64,000 nucleotides of DNA. It comes from Lumbricus rubellus (taxonomy: Eukaryota > Annelida > Clitellata > Crassiclitellata > Lumbricidae). Position 1 is the stretch's first letter; the number at the start of each line of letters is the position of its first letter. Positions 25,701-51,940 of this stretch are shown piece after piece. The stretch covers positions 20,285,341 through 20,349,340 of the forward strand of contig OX243822.1 of assembly GCA_945859605.1 (NCBI GenBank), written 5' to 3'. The notes under the pieces were generated by a model. It did not search any database. It was not told where the DNA came from and was given only the letters and a program-made list of their open reading frames with translations. A program made the translations under genes and the position numbers.

Positions 25701-26935
25701 TAAAACCAATATTATTGTCCTTCAACCAAGGGTGGAGACATAGGAGGGACATTGGCACGGACCCCGGAATTTGTGATGGGGACGGAGTCCTTATATTCTC
25801 CCAATGTTTCAGAAATAGTTCATAAGTATAATAAATTTCTTCAGTGTTCTCCACTGCCTGTCCATAATGATCAATTTTGCTAAGATGACAGATTATAAAA
25901 TACTATCATATTAGGCTACATGACTGTAGTCAAATAGAAAAATTAAACAATGGAGAGAGGACGTTTAATTGAAGTCTTAAACCATGTCGCTGAACGCTGA
26001 AATCACGAACAATTCTGACTTAAGATGACAGCTTCAAATACTACAGTTACAGTTGATAAATTCCAAAAATTTTAAACAATTGGGAGGCGACAACCCTAAA
26101 CCATGACTAACAGCAATGAAAAAATTAGCAATTTTGTCACGATGACGGCTTCAAATTCTACCTTTACATTGCTGAAATTTCAAAAAAATTAACAATAATA
26201 TTGGGTTGGGACATTTATTGAAGCCTTAAACCATGTCTTTCAGCACTTAACTAATGAGACATTTTGTTAAGATGACAGCTTAAAGTTTAAGGGCCTCAAC
26301 GTTTTTTGAGGGTGGACTCAGGTACCCTAGCGCCGGCACTGTATACACGGCGACCTTAGTTGGATTCGAACCTGGAACCTTCCGGTTCCAAGGCACCAAA
26401 CATACCATACACAGCCGCGGTCGTTTATGAGATTCCTACTAAGCGTTAGCACGTAATTGTCTCTACAGTCTACACTCTTCCGCTCATCCATTTATTTGGC
26501 AGTTTCTCGCATTTACCTATCTCTCATTCTATCTATTCTTGTGTCTTTCTCAATAAATTTGCTTTACTCAATATTGAATAGCTATTCATATTATTTTAAA
26601 TTTTGGGTTTCCATGTGATTCTTTCCTCCCTTCATCCCTACCCAATTCCCTTCTTTCTTCTTTAGTCATTCATCCATCCATTCAGAGCCTCTATATATAT
26701 TGTCTCACCTAGAAAACTGCAACACGCAAAAGTGCTCCCAGCCCAATCCTGGCATAATTATGTTTATAAAAAAGTGCAAGCAGACCCATGTTCCCCGGGA
26801 CATTCCCACAAACATTCTTCTTCCCTCCGATATTTTATTTGACGATTCCTCATCACGCAAAATATATATATTTGACCAACCTGTACAAAAAGCAAAAAGC
26901 GCGAAGCAACAAGCGACGTAACCAAACGATCCCAT
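10557..26935 (-). CDS. SRCR gene B, signal peptide plus two SRCR domains
   Basis: Coding exons in transcription order: 26881-26935 (signal), 21485-21626 and 17076-17257 (domain 1), 16089-16230 and 10557-10729 (domain 2). All junctions keep the 1-2-1 phase pattern and all exons are open. Each domain has six cysteines, as in group A. Introns hold two LINE fragments, a SINE, a hAT element, a fold-back element and a Helitron. No third domain was found between 10557 and gene A. The protein may end by reading through the last donor (Q-F-R-C-T-stop), or the 3' half may have been lost. A short secreted two-domain receptor is possible; pseudogene status cannot be excluded. Confidence 0.7.
10960..12930 (+). 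mobile_element. Non-LTR retrotransposon with reverse transcriptase, degraded
   Basis: The translation shows reverse transcriptase blocks in order. About 11742-11960 has SASRRATGPDDVSAELLRFG and SIPLPKKGDPLQCGNYRTIAL. About 12060-12210 has QTGFRPRRGTKDYI and CFVDFTKAFDRVRHEQL with the motif A aspartate. Near 12340 there is VRQGCNLSPCVF. Near 12471 the YADD active-site box occurs as RYADDIVLMA. About 12686-12890 has the downstream CEAWTLKKK region. Stops (for example near 12219), shifts and an inserted SINE (11381-11612) inactivate it. It lies in the long intron between domain 2 halves of gene B. Confidence 0.85.
11381..11612 (+). mobile_element. tRNA-derived SINE inside the LINE
   Basis: The head is GGCGCGGTGGTGTAGTGGT, with box B GGTTCGAATCC at 11431-11441. 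The body contains GGGACCTTGGGCAAGCCC, and the tail is GGGAGCGCCTCTGAGTAGCG...GAGGCGCTATAACAAG. It interrupts the reverse-transcriptase ORF, so it is younger than the LINE. Confidence 0.8.
13420..13688 (+). mobile_element. Helitron-like 3' region
   Basis: It ends GCTGGGTAACTCAGCTAG followed by T, with a short palindrome (GCTG...CAGC) just before the CTAG end. Internal text (AAATTTCCCGAGCAACGCTGG) is shared with the copies at 2212 and 24366. The 5' boundary was not determined. Confidence 0.5.
13700..15080. other. Intron of gene B, no recognised feature
   Basis: This part of the intron between the halves of domain 2 is A+T-rich. I see no coding exon, hairpin element or simple repeat in it. Confidence 0.4.
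15090..15350 (+). mobile_element. LINE 3'-end fragment
   Basis: Decayed text ending CCATTCGTGTAGCCAACCGTCGCGACG resembles the ends of fragments at 38170-38760, 55495-55790 and 59890-59940. These look like 3' ends of one non-LTR family that recurs in the introns around domain 2 and downstream of domain 1. Confidence 0.5.
15436..15520 (+). mobile_element. tRNA-like SINE head
   Basis: GACGCGGTATCCGATGGGTT (A-box-like) and GGTTCGAATCT (box B, 15491-15501) are spaced as in a tRNA gene. The fold is incomplete. Similar heads lie before domain 2 C-halves in C (about 38900-38975, minus) and D (about 59985-60066, minus). Confidence 0.5.
15821..16082. repeat. Three tandem decayed units beside a splice donor
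   Basis: Units containing ACCTGATTTAATTATCT and TTATTGGGTTGCGAAAGGCTC recur about every 80-110 bases with AAT-rich spacers. They abut the donor of the 16089-16230 exon. Confidence 0.55.
16089..16230 (-). CDS. Gene B SRCR domain 2, N-half exon
   Basis: A 142-base exon, phase 1 to 2, with acceptor CTCCTTCCAG and donor GTAAGT. It encodes YPVRLVGGFLPYEGRLEIQY, then WGTVCNDFF and VACNSLGLG. It contributes two SRCR cysteines. Orthologous in position to 37841-37982 and 59184-59325. Confidence 0.85.
16460..16645. repeat. TCC/TTC polypyrimidine tract
   Basis: About 180 bases of TCC then TTC triplets. On the minus strand it is a GGA/GAA tail immediately after the LINE fragment at 16650-17012, and probably arose as that element's 3' tail. 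Confidence 0.85.
16650..17012 (-). mobile_element. Non-LTR retrotransposon C-terminal fragment
   Basis: The minus strand reads ETVVDNIRKRKLAWFLARD, then (in another frame) RMEDKLLTGAALHGH, RSQSRQAMPWIDNIKEDL and CRWRRACMRLTDD. This is the C-terminal region of LINE ORF2. It sits in the intron between domains 1 and 2 of gene B. Confidence 0.75.
17076..17257 (-). CDS. Gene B SRCR domain 1, C-half exon
   Basis: A 182-base exon, phase 2 to 1. It encodes QNQGTFLENTFGPGTEAIHF, VDCVGTELAIDDC, RCDHDNDVSISCVGVG, with four cysteines. Compared with C and D, two glycines are replaced by glutamate (FLEN, GTEA), so this copy has diverged while staying open. Confidence 0.85.
17358..18060. mobile_element. 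Fold-back element with GGACAATTACCCC minisatellite arms
   Basis: The left arm (17370-17480) is repeats of GGACAATTACCCC. The right arm (17885-18055) is the complement, GGGGTAATTGTCC. The ends are nearly complementary and flanked by GTGTGTCG (17350-17357) and GTGTGTCT (18061-18068), an 8-base duplication with one mismatch. The 400-base centre has no ORF. The architecture resembles sea urchin TU elements. Confidence 0.75.
18070..19188. other. Intron of gene B, no recognised feature
   Basis: A+T-rich sequence between the halves of domain 1. No exon, repeat or element boundary is visible. Confidence 0.4.
19197..21340. mobile_element. Nonautonomous hAT-type element, 2.1 kb
   Basis: Ends TAGGGTGGTTGT / ACAACCACCCTA are flanked by a perfect 8-base duplication ATGTATAG (19189-19196, 21341-21348). 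Longer subterminal inverted arms share GGACTAGCACAACGC and its complement. The matching intron in gene A reads straight through near 1570-1580 (AATGTATACGCC), i.e. the empty site. No transposase is recognised. Confidence 0.8.
21485..21626 (-). CDS. Gene B SRCR domain 1, N-half exon
   Basis: A 142-base exon, phase 1 to 2, with acceptor TTCTTCGTAG and donor GTACGT. It encodes DYAVRLVDGPDHTQGRLELF, WGTVCDARF and VACASLGFE. One G of the VRLVGG signature is aspartate here. Two cysteines. Confidence 0.87.
22320..22745 (-). mobile_element. LINE 3' end with ATTC tail
   Basis: The minus strand encodes RDVLHWLPVSQRISYRVAAL, CAPSYLSIL, RRALRSTTTGELLVPRARTS and FSSVGPAIWNGLPLNLR, a typical CR1/L2-like ORF2 C-terminus. 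It is followed by GAGCGCCTCTGAGTAG, GCGCTATATAAATTCACG and an (AATG)n tail (22324-22353 on plus as ATTC). The tail matches the SINE tails in this window. Confidence 0.8.
22750..23550. other. Intron 1 of gene B, no recognised feature
   Basis: Nothing coding or clearly repetitive is seen. It has no counterpart in intron 1 of gene A, so it is part of the extra sequence gained by B. Confidence 0.35.
23560..24366 (+). mobile_element. Helitron-like element, longer copy
   Basis: It ends GCCGGGTACCACAGCTAG followed by T. It contains repeated modules (AAAATTTCCCG...AACGC; GGTTGAGATCTCGGTGGTG) and is G-rich on the plus strand. The last ~150 bases match the gene A copy ending at 2212. The 5' end is uncertain. 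Confidence 0.5.
24690..24925. repeat. CAT-rich block in intron 1 of gene B
   Basis: Counterpart of 2540-2790 in gene A, with the same interruptions. Confidence 0.7.
25257..25389 (-). mobile_element. SINE 3' part, gene B copy
   Basis: Counterpart of 3128-3256; its head is at 26342-26430, across the hAT element. Confidence 0.6.
25390..26341. mobile_element. Nonautonomous hAT element, gene B copy
   Basis: Ends CAGTGCCGGCGCTAG / CTAGCGCCGGCACTG. The flanking duplication has decayed (GTGTCACG versus TATACACG). It lacks the fold-back insertion and the internal duplication seen in the gene A copy. It fixes the order of events: SINE, then hAT, then A/B duplication, then fold-back. Confidence 0.75.
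26881..26935 (-). CDS. Gene B signal-peptide exon
   Basis: Start codon at 26935; encodes MGSFGYVACCFALFAFCT plus one base, then a GTTGGT donor. Same length and phase as the other leader exons. Intron 1 to the first SRCR exon is about 5.3 kb. Confidence 0.85.
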
Positions 26936-27053
26936 GTCAAGCGTAGATCTATGAAGTGAGAGAGTCGGTCTAATGTAGGCTAGCTCTGTGAAGTTTTATA
27001 ATTATAGTCGATCAGCAGCATTATATAGTATTTTTCTGTTCCTTCCAAAGCAT

Positions 27054-27138
27054 GTTATCAGAAGAGATAAGATCGGCTGAGTAACCTACTAGGTGGCCCC
27101 TACCAGGATCATCATACGATCTTATCTCTTCTGATAAC
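27054..27138. promoter_or_regulatory. Palindromic GATA-type motif upstream of gene B
   Basis: Arms 27054-27075 and 27117-27138 are identical to those of gene A and form a perfect inverted repeat around a 41-base spacer that has itself diverged. The near arm starts about 119 bases upstream of the start codon. Retention of perfect arms while the spacer drifts suggests selection on the arms or a recent conversion. Confidence 0.55.
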
Positions 27139-27544
27139 TTCTGATACCACATTATAGAAGGCCTGAAATTCACCGGTTTGTGATTGGAACAGGTGTTTTA
27201 CTCTCAATAGATAACGTTTTGAAACTGACGTAATTGCGCACTATATTTTTGCAATATCTGAATATATTATGTGAAAACGATATCGATGATGAAATCAATT
27301 CCCCGATATTTCTGCTGGTAGATTGTTTATGCCATGCTATACAAAATATGCAAAGTCTGCAAGTAAGTAACTCAATGAGCACGGAAATTAAACTTTATGT
27401 CAGTCTTTAGGCCTATGCTACTATCGTATTCAACATTTCGTTTCCTCTGAATTAGGCTACTTTGGTAAATTGAACGTTCTCATAATCTTAGTGCAATATT
27501 CTTGCCTTGCTTTCATCTTCACATGCAGTCTGTGCACAGTCAAA

Positions 27545-27935
27545 CCACTCTGGCTATATGTACACCCGCGTGGCTATATAGCCCGACTTCCTCGCTACTC
27601 TAGCATCTCTTCTTTCATATGTGACCACCTTCACTGGCTCCCCCTCTCTGCTCGTATCCAGATCAAGGTTATTACTCTGATTTACCAGTCTTACTCCGGC
27701 CTAGCGCCCAAGTACCGTACCTACAAAATCTACTGTGGACTTCTGCGACATCTCTTCGTCCACTATGTTCGCGTGACAGACATGATCTCATGTTCTCGCG
27801 AGCCAGGACTGCTTTGGCCAAAACTCGAGCTGAAAGTGTCGAATTTGTACCAAACCAGGGCCGGATTAAGGCATCTTCAACATGTTAGGCTGTTCAGGGG
27901 CCACACTTTAGGGCCACACTTCAGGTGAACACACT
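27545..27935 (+). mobile_element. Non-LTR retrotransposon C-terminal fragment
   Basis: The translation contains YSSISSFICDHLHWLPLSAR, QIKVITLIYQ and SGLAPKYRT, the HWLP/GLAPKY region of CR1-like LINEs. It marks the end of A/B flank similarity. Confidence 0.65.
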
Positions 27936-27939
27936 GCAG

Positions 27940-28950
27940 AGGCCCCACTCATGCAATAAAAAGTTTTTCTTGGCGTAATTATAGGCCCCTCCCCTACTAA
28001 GCGGTTTTCGTTCCTTCTGGAGTGCTTATTGCTCCCTAATCTGTCTCCTAACTCTTTTGCTGAATGAGTTAGTACCATACTTTAATTATTCTTACTTGTG
28101 TTACATATTACCTGTATGTTCCGTATGTGATGTTTTATTGTAGGATCAAAAAATAATCTTAAATTTTGAAATGATAGTGCTGCATACGAAATACGACCTA
28201 ATAATAATACAATTGTGTTGCATTGCATCAGCCTGCCATGCAGACGGTTCTCAGAGGCAGTGCATCATTTTCTGATGCAATCCAGTCGAGTCATGACCTC
28301 GCGACTTTACGACCGCTTCCGAAAGATGATTCAAGCGTGGTTGCATAGAGGCCAAGGCCGTTGCCAGGATTTTACTTCGGGAGGTGTTTCCCGCACATGA
28401 ATTTTTAGGTGAGTAGACCTGCACGCTGCGGCCGATTTTTGAGGAGAGAAAGTTTCTGACAACCTTTTATTTTTTAGTCATCGCCTGCTTTTCTTACCTT
28501 TTGGCTGGTAATACGTTCGCGGCGGTGCAATAAACACTATTTCCCGCGATTTTCGACTATTATAATAGTCTGCTCAAAATTACATTAGCACACTCAAGTT
28601 CTCAAATCGTGTGCTAATAAAAGCATAATTTCATTTTTACAGATTATGTGGCATATAATAATATTGTGCAATATAATATTACAACGTTATACATGAATAA
28701 TGATATATGCCTAATTATAGTATGAAATGCATAATAGGCTATATAATATACACAATAATTATATTATTTCTTATAATAATAAAGAAGTCACATCGATGAA
28801 ACAATGCAACGGAAATAAGAAGCCAAGCTAAGAAGAGCAAACAACTTGTCGCTATTGGTCTTGTCTCTATGTTATCTGCTGGGATGCGCAGAAGTACTGT
28901 ATTATAGGCCTGAATGATTATTACCACAAATGTTATGGTAAAAAATGTCA
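27940..28950. other. Spacer between divergent genes B and C
   Basis: No exon, element end or simple repeat was recognised. This is roughly the centre of the head-to-head arrangement. Confidence 0.4.
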
Positions 28951-29112
28951 CCTAAATATCTGACACCGATCTTTGAGGTCGATTTTCCACGGTGTAATCT
29001 CGTGTGCTGTGAGAAAATTATTCATCCAACCACTATCAATAAACACCTGTTTATGACTCACACCGGTGGACCTCAGGCCTTCTGTCTGTAGTCTCAAGGC
29101 AGAATAGACAGA

Positions 29113-29134
29113 CGATCTAATGTCTTCGGATAAC
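29113..29134. promoter_or_regulatory. Single copy of the GATA-type motif before the orphan signal exon
   Basis: A divergent copy (CGATCTAATGTCTTCGGATAAC-like) of the arm seen in A and B, starting 80 bases before the ATG at 29193. The second, inverted arm is absent. Confidence 0.4.
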
Positions 29135-29192
29135 ATTGATTTAGAAATAACGTAAATAACATAAAGGCGGATATAGCAGAACTGCATTAGAC

Positions 29193-29250
29193 ATGGGAGC
29201 GTTTGATTTCGTCGCCTTTAGTTGCATTGCGCTGTTTACCTTTTGTACAG
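29193..29250 (+). CDS. Orphan signal-peptide exon
   Basis: Encodes MGAFDFVAFSCIALFTFCT plus one base, then a GTTGGT donor. It is one residue longer than the other leaders but in the same phase, so it could splice to the 35231 exon of gene C as an alternative first exon. It may instead be the remnant of a lost gene: its 5' module (28960-30960) duplicates 31200-32990. Confidence 0.55.
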
Positions 29251-30059
29251 GTTGGTCAAAAATTAGGCAAGACACATTTTCGTTCTATGACATACCTCAG
29301 ATTTGCTCAGATGCGTTCTATCGCAGCTAATAAGCTGTTCTTTTCTGAGTAGCTATAAAAATCACCGCAATGAATGAATTTAACGAATGAATGAATAATT
29401 AGGTGTTTCCCGCACGTAAATGTTTAGGTGAGTAGACCTGAATGAATGAATGAATGAATGAATGAATGAATGAACGAATGTAGTGATGGAAGATGAATAA
29501 TCTCTCTTTGGATCTGCGCATCGTCTTAGCTAAAGACTCTTCAGTAGGCCTACAGTTGAACCTGTTCCCAAACATTTGATGAGTCTCCTCCTTCTATACG
29601 CCAGTGTTGGGCGTGGAGCGATTCAGAGCGAAGTAGTTTTTCTAGGAGATGCGACATAATAGAGGCTGGTCGGTAAGATTTTCCCGCCGGAATTTTTTTC
29701 GTAAAAGTCACAATTTTTTTGTAAAACTGATGACTTTTTAGTCATCCGGCCGAAATTGTCCTGAAAATCGCCAATTTTCCGCCCGAAAAAACCTGATGAC
29801 CTTTTTTTAGTCATTTGCTCCAAATTGGCCCGAATTTAGCGTATACCCGCGTACCCTGGTTTTTACCCGCGTATAAGCTTACCCTGGTTTTCGGGAGGTA
29901 AGTAGGCCTATACGATGCCGTTTTTTCCCGGAGGTGAGTGTACGCCGTATAACCGCGTATACCCTTGAGTACAGCCATGCACCCAGGCCTGAAAAAGAGG
30001 AGGGCGTCACTAGCGACCTTAAGTTTGTCATCACACAGTGACGTTAAACTGAAACTACC

Positions 30060-30480
30060 TACCTATGCTCGAATGAATTAACAGCAGGAAGGTATAGGAA
30101 GGTATAGGAAGGATGAAAAGGAAGGAAGGAAATGAGTGGAAGACAGGAAACACTGAATATAAAATACAAGTAAGATTGAAGGAACAAAATAAAATAAAAA
30201 TGACGAATAGATTAAAGATAAGGATGAAATGATGGATTGACAAAATGTAAAGAATGACCAAACAAACCTTTAGGTCTTATTTCACCTAATGGTCTCCTAT
30301 TTAAGTCATCTAGACGACATTCAATTTCAGCTCGACGAAGAAAGCAGAGAAAGATTTCTTAGGCAACCTGGATATTGGTCCCAACATTAAGAATTAATTT
30401 CTAATTGATTAATTTATGTCTAATTCTTTTAGCGGATAACGGTCGTGAAGGGAGAAATGGCGTCGTTACACCATTTGAAT
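30060..30480. other. Intron-like flank downstream of the orphan exon
   Basis: Contains GGAAGG-rich text and the landmark TTAGCGGATAACG...GAAGGGAGAAATG, which recurs in intron 1 of C (32705-32750) and D (53686-53730). It supports the 29-31 kb segment being another copy of the 5' module. Confidence 0.5.
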
Positions 30481-30499
30481 GTTAGTTTAAAAAGTTTAA

Positions 30500-30960
30500 T
30501 TCTTTTTCACGATGACGATGATGACGGCAATGATGGTGGTGAGGATCACGAAGAAGGTATTTTCCAATCATCATGATGACAATGGCAACGATGAAGAATA
30601 GAAAAAAGAAATTGGCAAAGAAAATGATGATGATGTTGATGATGATCATGAAAATGATGATGATGGTGGTGGTGGTGGTGTGGTAGTGGTGACGACGATG
30701 ATGATAATGATGATGATGGTGATGATGATGAAGAAGATGATGATGGCATAGGCGCAATCACGTCCTAAAAGTTGGAGGGGACCATAATGAATCACGTCCT
30801 AAAAGTTGGGGGGGGGGGACCATACTAATAGAGTTAGAGGACCACTCAAAAGTTGGGGGGGACGCGTCCCGTGGGTCCCATAGGGTGGTTGCGCCTATGG
30901 ATGATGGTGATTGTGACGATGATGATGATGATGACGTCGACGTTCATAACGCTTTTCAAA
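30500..30960. repeat. GAT/CAT-rich block
   Basis: Imperfect GATGAT repeats, counterpart of the intron 1 blocks, split by a small MITE at 30747-30899. Confidence 0.7.
30747..30899. mobile_element. MITE, 153 bases, hAT-like
   Basis: Ends CATAGGCGCAATCA / TGGTTGCGCCTATG, flanked by 8-base GATGATGG (30739-30746, 30900-30907). Because the host is GATGAT-rich the duplication could be partly chance. Confidence 0.6.
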
Positions 30961-31308
30961 AGTTCCTAAATATGCGCCTCGTCATGTCCAGGTGCATAAA
31001 TATATGGCTTATCTGGGCAAGGATATGCCACATGCTAATGCTAACCAGTGACACACACAAAACATGTCGTCCAACGTGGTTGAAACTGTGCCTAAACAAC
31101 GTAAGATTACATCATCACCGACAGGCTAGTTATGAACCTAAGGACTGTATTGATAGGCCCTATTAATTATAAGAATAAAGTAGGCTATTTGAGACCGAAT
31201 GTTTACAGTGTTATCTCGTGTGCTGTGAGACATTATCCATTCAGTCATTACCATGTTACACCTGCTTCAGTCGCCTTTCATCTGGTGTCTTTGCCGCGAG
31301 TACACAGA

Positions 31309-31330
31309 CGATCTAATCTCTTCTGATAAC
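31309..31330. promoter_or_regulatory. GATA-type motif upstream of gene C
   Basis: CGATCTAATCTCTTCTGATAAC-like arm, starting 97 bases before the ATG. TGATAAC is kept while the first GATA core (TTATCT) is changed to TAATCT. A conserved GCTGTGAGACATTATCCAT block lies about 90 bases further upstream in C and D. Confidence 0.45.
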
Positions 31331-31405
31331 GGTGGTTTAGAACAGAAAGTCGGATATAATTATTGCTTTTGACGGACTGTCGCATTTCACAGAGTTACGT
31401 TACAC

Positions 31406-48031
<16,626 letters not shown>

Positions 48032-48059
48032 ACAGAAAACAGTAAGTACACTAAAATCA

Positions 48060-48064
48060 TCGTG

Positions 48065-48145
<81 letters not shown>

Positions 48146-48200
48146 GCCGCCGACGTCGTCGTCGTCGTCATCATCATCATCGTCACCACAATCATTATCA
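48060..48200. repeat. (ATC)n microsatellite
   Basis: Nearly pure CAT/ATC triplets just after gene C coding sequence. Confidence 0.95.
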
Positions 48201-48512
48201 TTGCACATTGTAATCATCACCATTATCATCACATACATTTCCATAAAAAGTATCAACGCTATGATAATCACCATGATAGATAATCGTCTCCAAAATCATG
48301 ATCATCTTTGTCACCGTGATTATCACGATAGCGATTGCTCACCATAGAAGCATCATGACTCTATTGGGATCATAATGACAATATCCATAACATTAAGTTC
48401 TTCTTTTTCGCCTCCTCATTTTCCTCCTCCTCCTCACAGAAGACACGCATGGGTAAATTTACTGCAAGTTACATGTACGAACAATTACTTATTTGACTTT
48501 TTTGTCTTTCAG

Positions 48513-49720
48513 TTTAAAACTTGGTCGCTGATCTACTTGCTCGACTTCATAAAGAAAGTGACAGACTTTGAATCATTTCGTTCTTGCACAACGTAGCCTA
48601 GCTATGCTACCCGAGCAGAGAGTTTCAGATTAGAACGTGAAGTGACGCATCTATCAAACCAATAATTATACTCGAACTATTATTTGCTCTCTGCGTTGTA
48701 TTTTAATGTGCTCTAGGCTTGCATTTACTACAACCTGCTGCATAATCATGTTACATTCTATTTTTCGTTGTGTTATGTCCACTACCTCAAAACGTGTTAC
48801 TTAATCAGCTTGGGTCCGCAGATTGGTTCGCGTTGTAGCTTATAGCGTTAACCCGATTCAAAGGCGCCATTGTTTCTGGGGACCCGCAGGAGACAGCACG
48901 CTTGTTTCATCATCATCAATATCATTTAGCTCAATGCCCGTAGGAGTCCGACGCCACTCTCTGTCTGAGTCTGTCTCGCGTCATGCTGCCCAGCCTCAAC
49001 TTGTCCGATCAGCAGGTCTGCTCCATAATGCCATAGACATCTTGGAGCACCTAGACTACCTTGTCTGATTGAAGAGAATCGTGGGAAAGAGGCATGAAGG
49101 ACAACGTGGGTCAATGCCCGTATGTGTCCCATGCTCTCTCCCCCGACTCTCTCCACCCGTCTGTCTTGACCGGCCTGTGCATGTCTGCTCCACATCATGA
49201 CACCTTGAAGCATCTGGGTCGCTATTACACTTGTGTCGTGGTTTTTGCGGATTTCAATCGTCTTGGTCTTTTCCTGCCAGCGTATCGCCACCCATCTGGC
49301 AAACTTTCCTCCTTTGTCCGGGCTTAGGACCGGCACAGGGACGTTGTTGGGTCCCTGTGGCGGAGGATGGATGCAGTTTAACGTCGTGCCCAGGACATAC
49401 GCTTGTTTCACTGTCTTTAAATTTTCACGCAGAAGTTCAATGCTGTTGCATGTCTTGGCACGTTTGCACAATTGACCGATGAGGATAACCGTTTATTAAA
49501 GAACGACAAAGCACTTGGGCATACTATTGTTTTTAAAACCTTAGGGATTATTTTCCCCGGGCGAAAAAAATTAGAAAAATAGTAATAATAATAATATAAT
49601 TTCAAGATCAGTCTTGCAATTAGCCTAGCTTCCTAATTTTATAAGCTTATAGCCAACAAATTTTGTGTGCGCTAACAATAAACACTGTAACAGTAATAAA
49701 TAGCATAAATGTTAACATAG
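48513..49720 (+). other. Putative 3' UTR and flank of gene C
   Basis: After a good acceptor (TTTGTCTTTCAG) no further SRCR exon is found. Possible polyadenylation signals are ATTAAA near 49495 and AATAAA near 49677. Two diverged units starting ATGCCCGTA (48935 and 49112) resemble each other; function unknown. A 181-codon minus-strand ORF here has no recognisable family. Confidence 0.3.
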
Positions 49721-50380
49721 AGTCAAATGATAATTATAGGTGTTTCATCATAATCTGTACCAAATACTTGCCCCAGATGAACCAACCTAATTATACTTCG
49801 ACAAGTCATAATCAGGCAAGTCCCCATCTGGTCTAACTCACTCAGATATTATGTAGCCTAAGTGAAGTTAGCCTATTCCTTAGCGGTTATGCGAAACCCA
49901 ATGAGAGTGCATGTTAGCCAGTAAGACTAACAACGTCAATCATAGAGACACAGCTGTTGAGCTACGCGACAAACTTACAGGTTAAGGCTAAATCATTAAA
50001 CCTATACAACAATTACCAAAGATATTTTCATACTCGCTAGGACTATTATAATACCGATACAGTGTCTTTTGTAAGCTTACGCAGTATGCAATTAACTATG
50101 CATATTAATTATCCATGTCAATGACAATAATACCCCGGGGAGACCGAAAGTTCTAGCTTTTAGTAAACAACTTTAAAACAAGAGGATAACATAAAAACAG
50201 GATTGGCAAAACACCAGCACAAGTAACAAGTTTTGAATAATTATAAAGGTACAGTGTTACACATGAAAAAGCCTTTTGAAACCAACGACAGTGACATAGA
50301 CCATTCAAATATTAGCGATGTGTTATATAAAATGATAGTTTCACGAAAAACAAGCATTAATTTAAGAAGAAGGCAAACAA
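49720..50380. other. Intergenic, no recognised feature
   Basis: A+T-rich sequence between gene C and a LINE fragment. Nothing supported. Confidence 0.4.
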
Positions 50381-50384
50381 AATA

Positions 50385-50970
50385 ATGCAAATAATAACGA
50401 TACCTATTAAGGAGGCCTCGAAGGCAGCAGGTGCAATGGTGGGATTTGGGAACATTTGGAGAAGTCGTGAAATCAGCATACGAACGAAAATGGGGATCAT
50501 CAAAACCTGCGTATTTAGCATACTGCTATATGCATGTGAGACATGGACTCTGCGGAAGCAAGACACAAGCAAACTCATGGCATTCGAGATGAGATGTTAT
50601 AGAAGGATATTGCGCATAAGATGGCAGCAGAAAATAACAAACAAAGAGGTGCGTGAAAGAGTGGGAAACAATAAAAGCATCGAACAAGTGATAATAGAGA
50701 GGAAGCTCAACTTTTTTGGACATGTGTGCAGAATGGACAACAGCAGACTGGTGAAGCAAACTATGTTTGGGGTAATTGACGGCACAGGGGTCAGAGGGAG
50801 ACCAAGCAGGGAATGGCTGGACGACGTCAGAGACTGGTGCGAAATGGACATACAAAAACTGAGCTGGCTGGCACAAGAACGCGACAAATGGAGGATGATG
50901 GTGAAACATGCGATCGACACCAACGGGCATTGTGCCTATGGACTGAGATGATGAGATGATGATGATTAAG
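50385..50970 (+). mobile_element. Non-LTR retrotransposon C-terminal ORF with TGATGA tail
   Basis: An open stretch of about 188 codons with KMGIIKTCVFSILLYACETW, KLMAFEMRCYRRILRIRWQQ, NKEVRERVG, KLNFFGHVCRMD and GRPSREWLDDVRDWC. This is the conserved C-terminal segment of endonuclease/reverse-transcriptase LINEs. It ends in a short GATGATGATG tail at about 50948. The reverse-transcriptase core is absent (5' truncated). It is the best-preserved LINE piece in the window. Confidence 0.85.
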
Positions 50971-50989
50971 GAGGCCTAATTGATTATGT

Positions 50990-51940
50990 TAGCCGATGAT
51001 GAATAGTGATGCATAATAAGTTCTAACTAAAATGAATCTTTAAAAAATGCATAAATCGATGTTCATGGATTTGTATAGTGTTGAAATTTTCACGTATTCC
51101 TTATAAGTCATAAACAATAGTGAAAATTACATGCTTATACAAGGCCACAAATTCATAGGTTAATTTCTACTAGACGAGAAGCAACATGCTTCTATTACAT
51201 TGTATTTCAGAATAGCCTACCCGGTACACAGGGCTGAAAGTGGTTTGGAAAAGTTGCCGGGTCTCACTTTGGCGGACGAGCACGCCTTTGACCCATAAGT
51301 TTTTCTGACGACGTTTTTCCTGTAGTCATTTGCCTAAAATTACCGAAAATCCTACAATTTTTACCTACTTTTGGCATCTGTTTTGCCACCCGGCTGAGAC
51401 CCGCAACAGCAGGTCTCGAAAATCGATGCCGGGTCTCAGACCCGGACCGACCAGGTTCACTTTCAGCCCTGCCGGTACACAAAAACGCTTCTAATAAAGT
51501 GACGCAACGATCAGAATTGATTTAATCAATTGCATGGTCATCGGTGATGATGAAGATACGAGAAGATTATGTTGCCAGGTTGCAGATGAATAGTAGGACC
51601 GCATATCATCCTAGTTGAGCGCTGTTTAATCAAACGCGGTTGCCTTTCCGACGGTGCTCAAAAATGCGTTTTTAGCTCGCATTTATTTTATATCGACGAT
51701 TTCATCACATTATTTTATCTTCTCGCAACTGAAAGAACCGTCAAACGCCCTAAAGCTTCAAGCACACTGCGGCCATTCTCTGCACCTCAATATCGCGATG
51801 AACCAGCAGCTGTTAGCAATAGCAAAACAAATGGAAAGGTGATCCTGCCAAGGTATCAATATGGGAAAAAGTTTCATAATATTACATATATAGCTTATGT
51901 GTATTGTGTAATGTATCGTAATCGTGCAATTACACATAGC
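50990..51940. other. Intergenic, no recognised gene
   Basis: Contains GCCGGGTCTC-type short direct and inverted motifs (51250-51475), with some likeness to 29640-29870, but no assignable element. Confidence 0.35.

Noticed and set aside
48926..49471. 181-codon minus-strand ORF after gene C
   Set aside because: No recognisable domain, no splice context, and it overlaps a diverged repeat pair. Not enough to call a gene.
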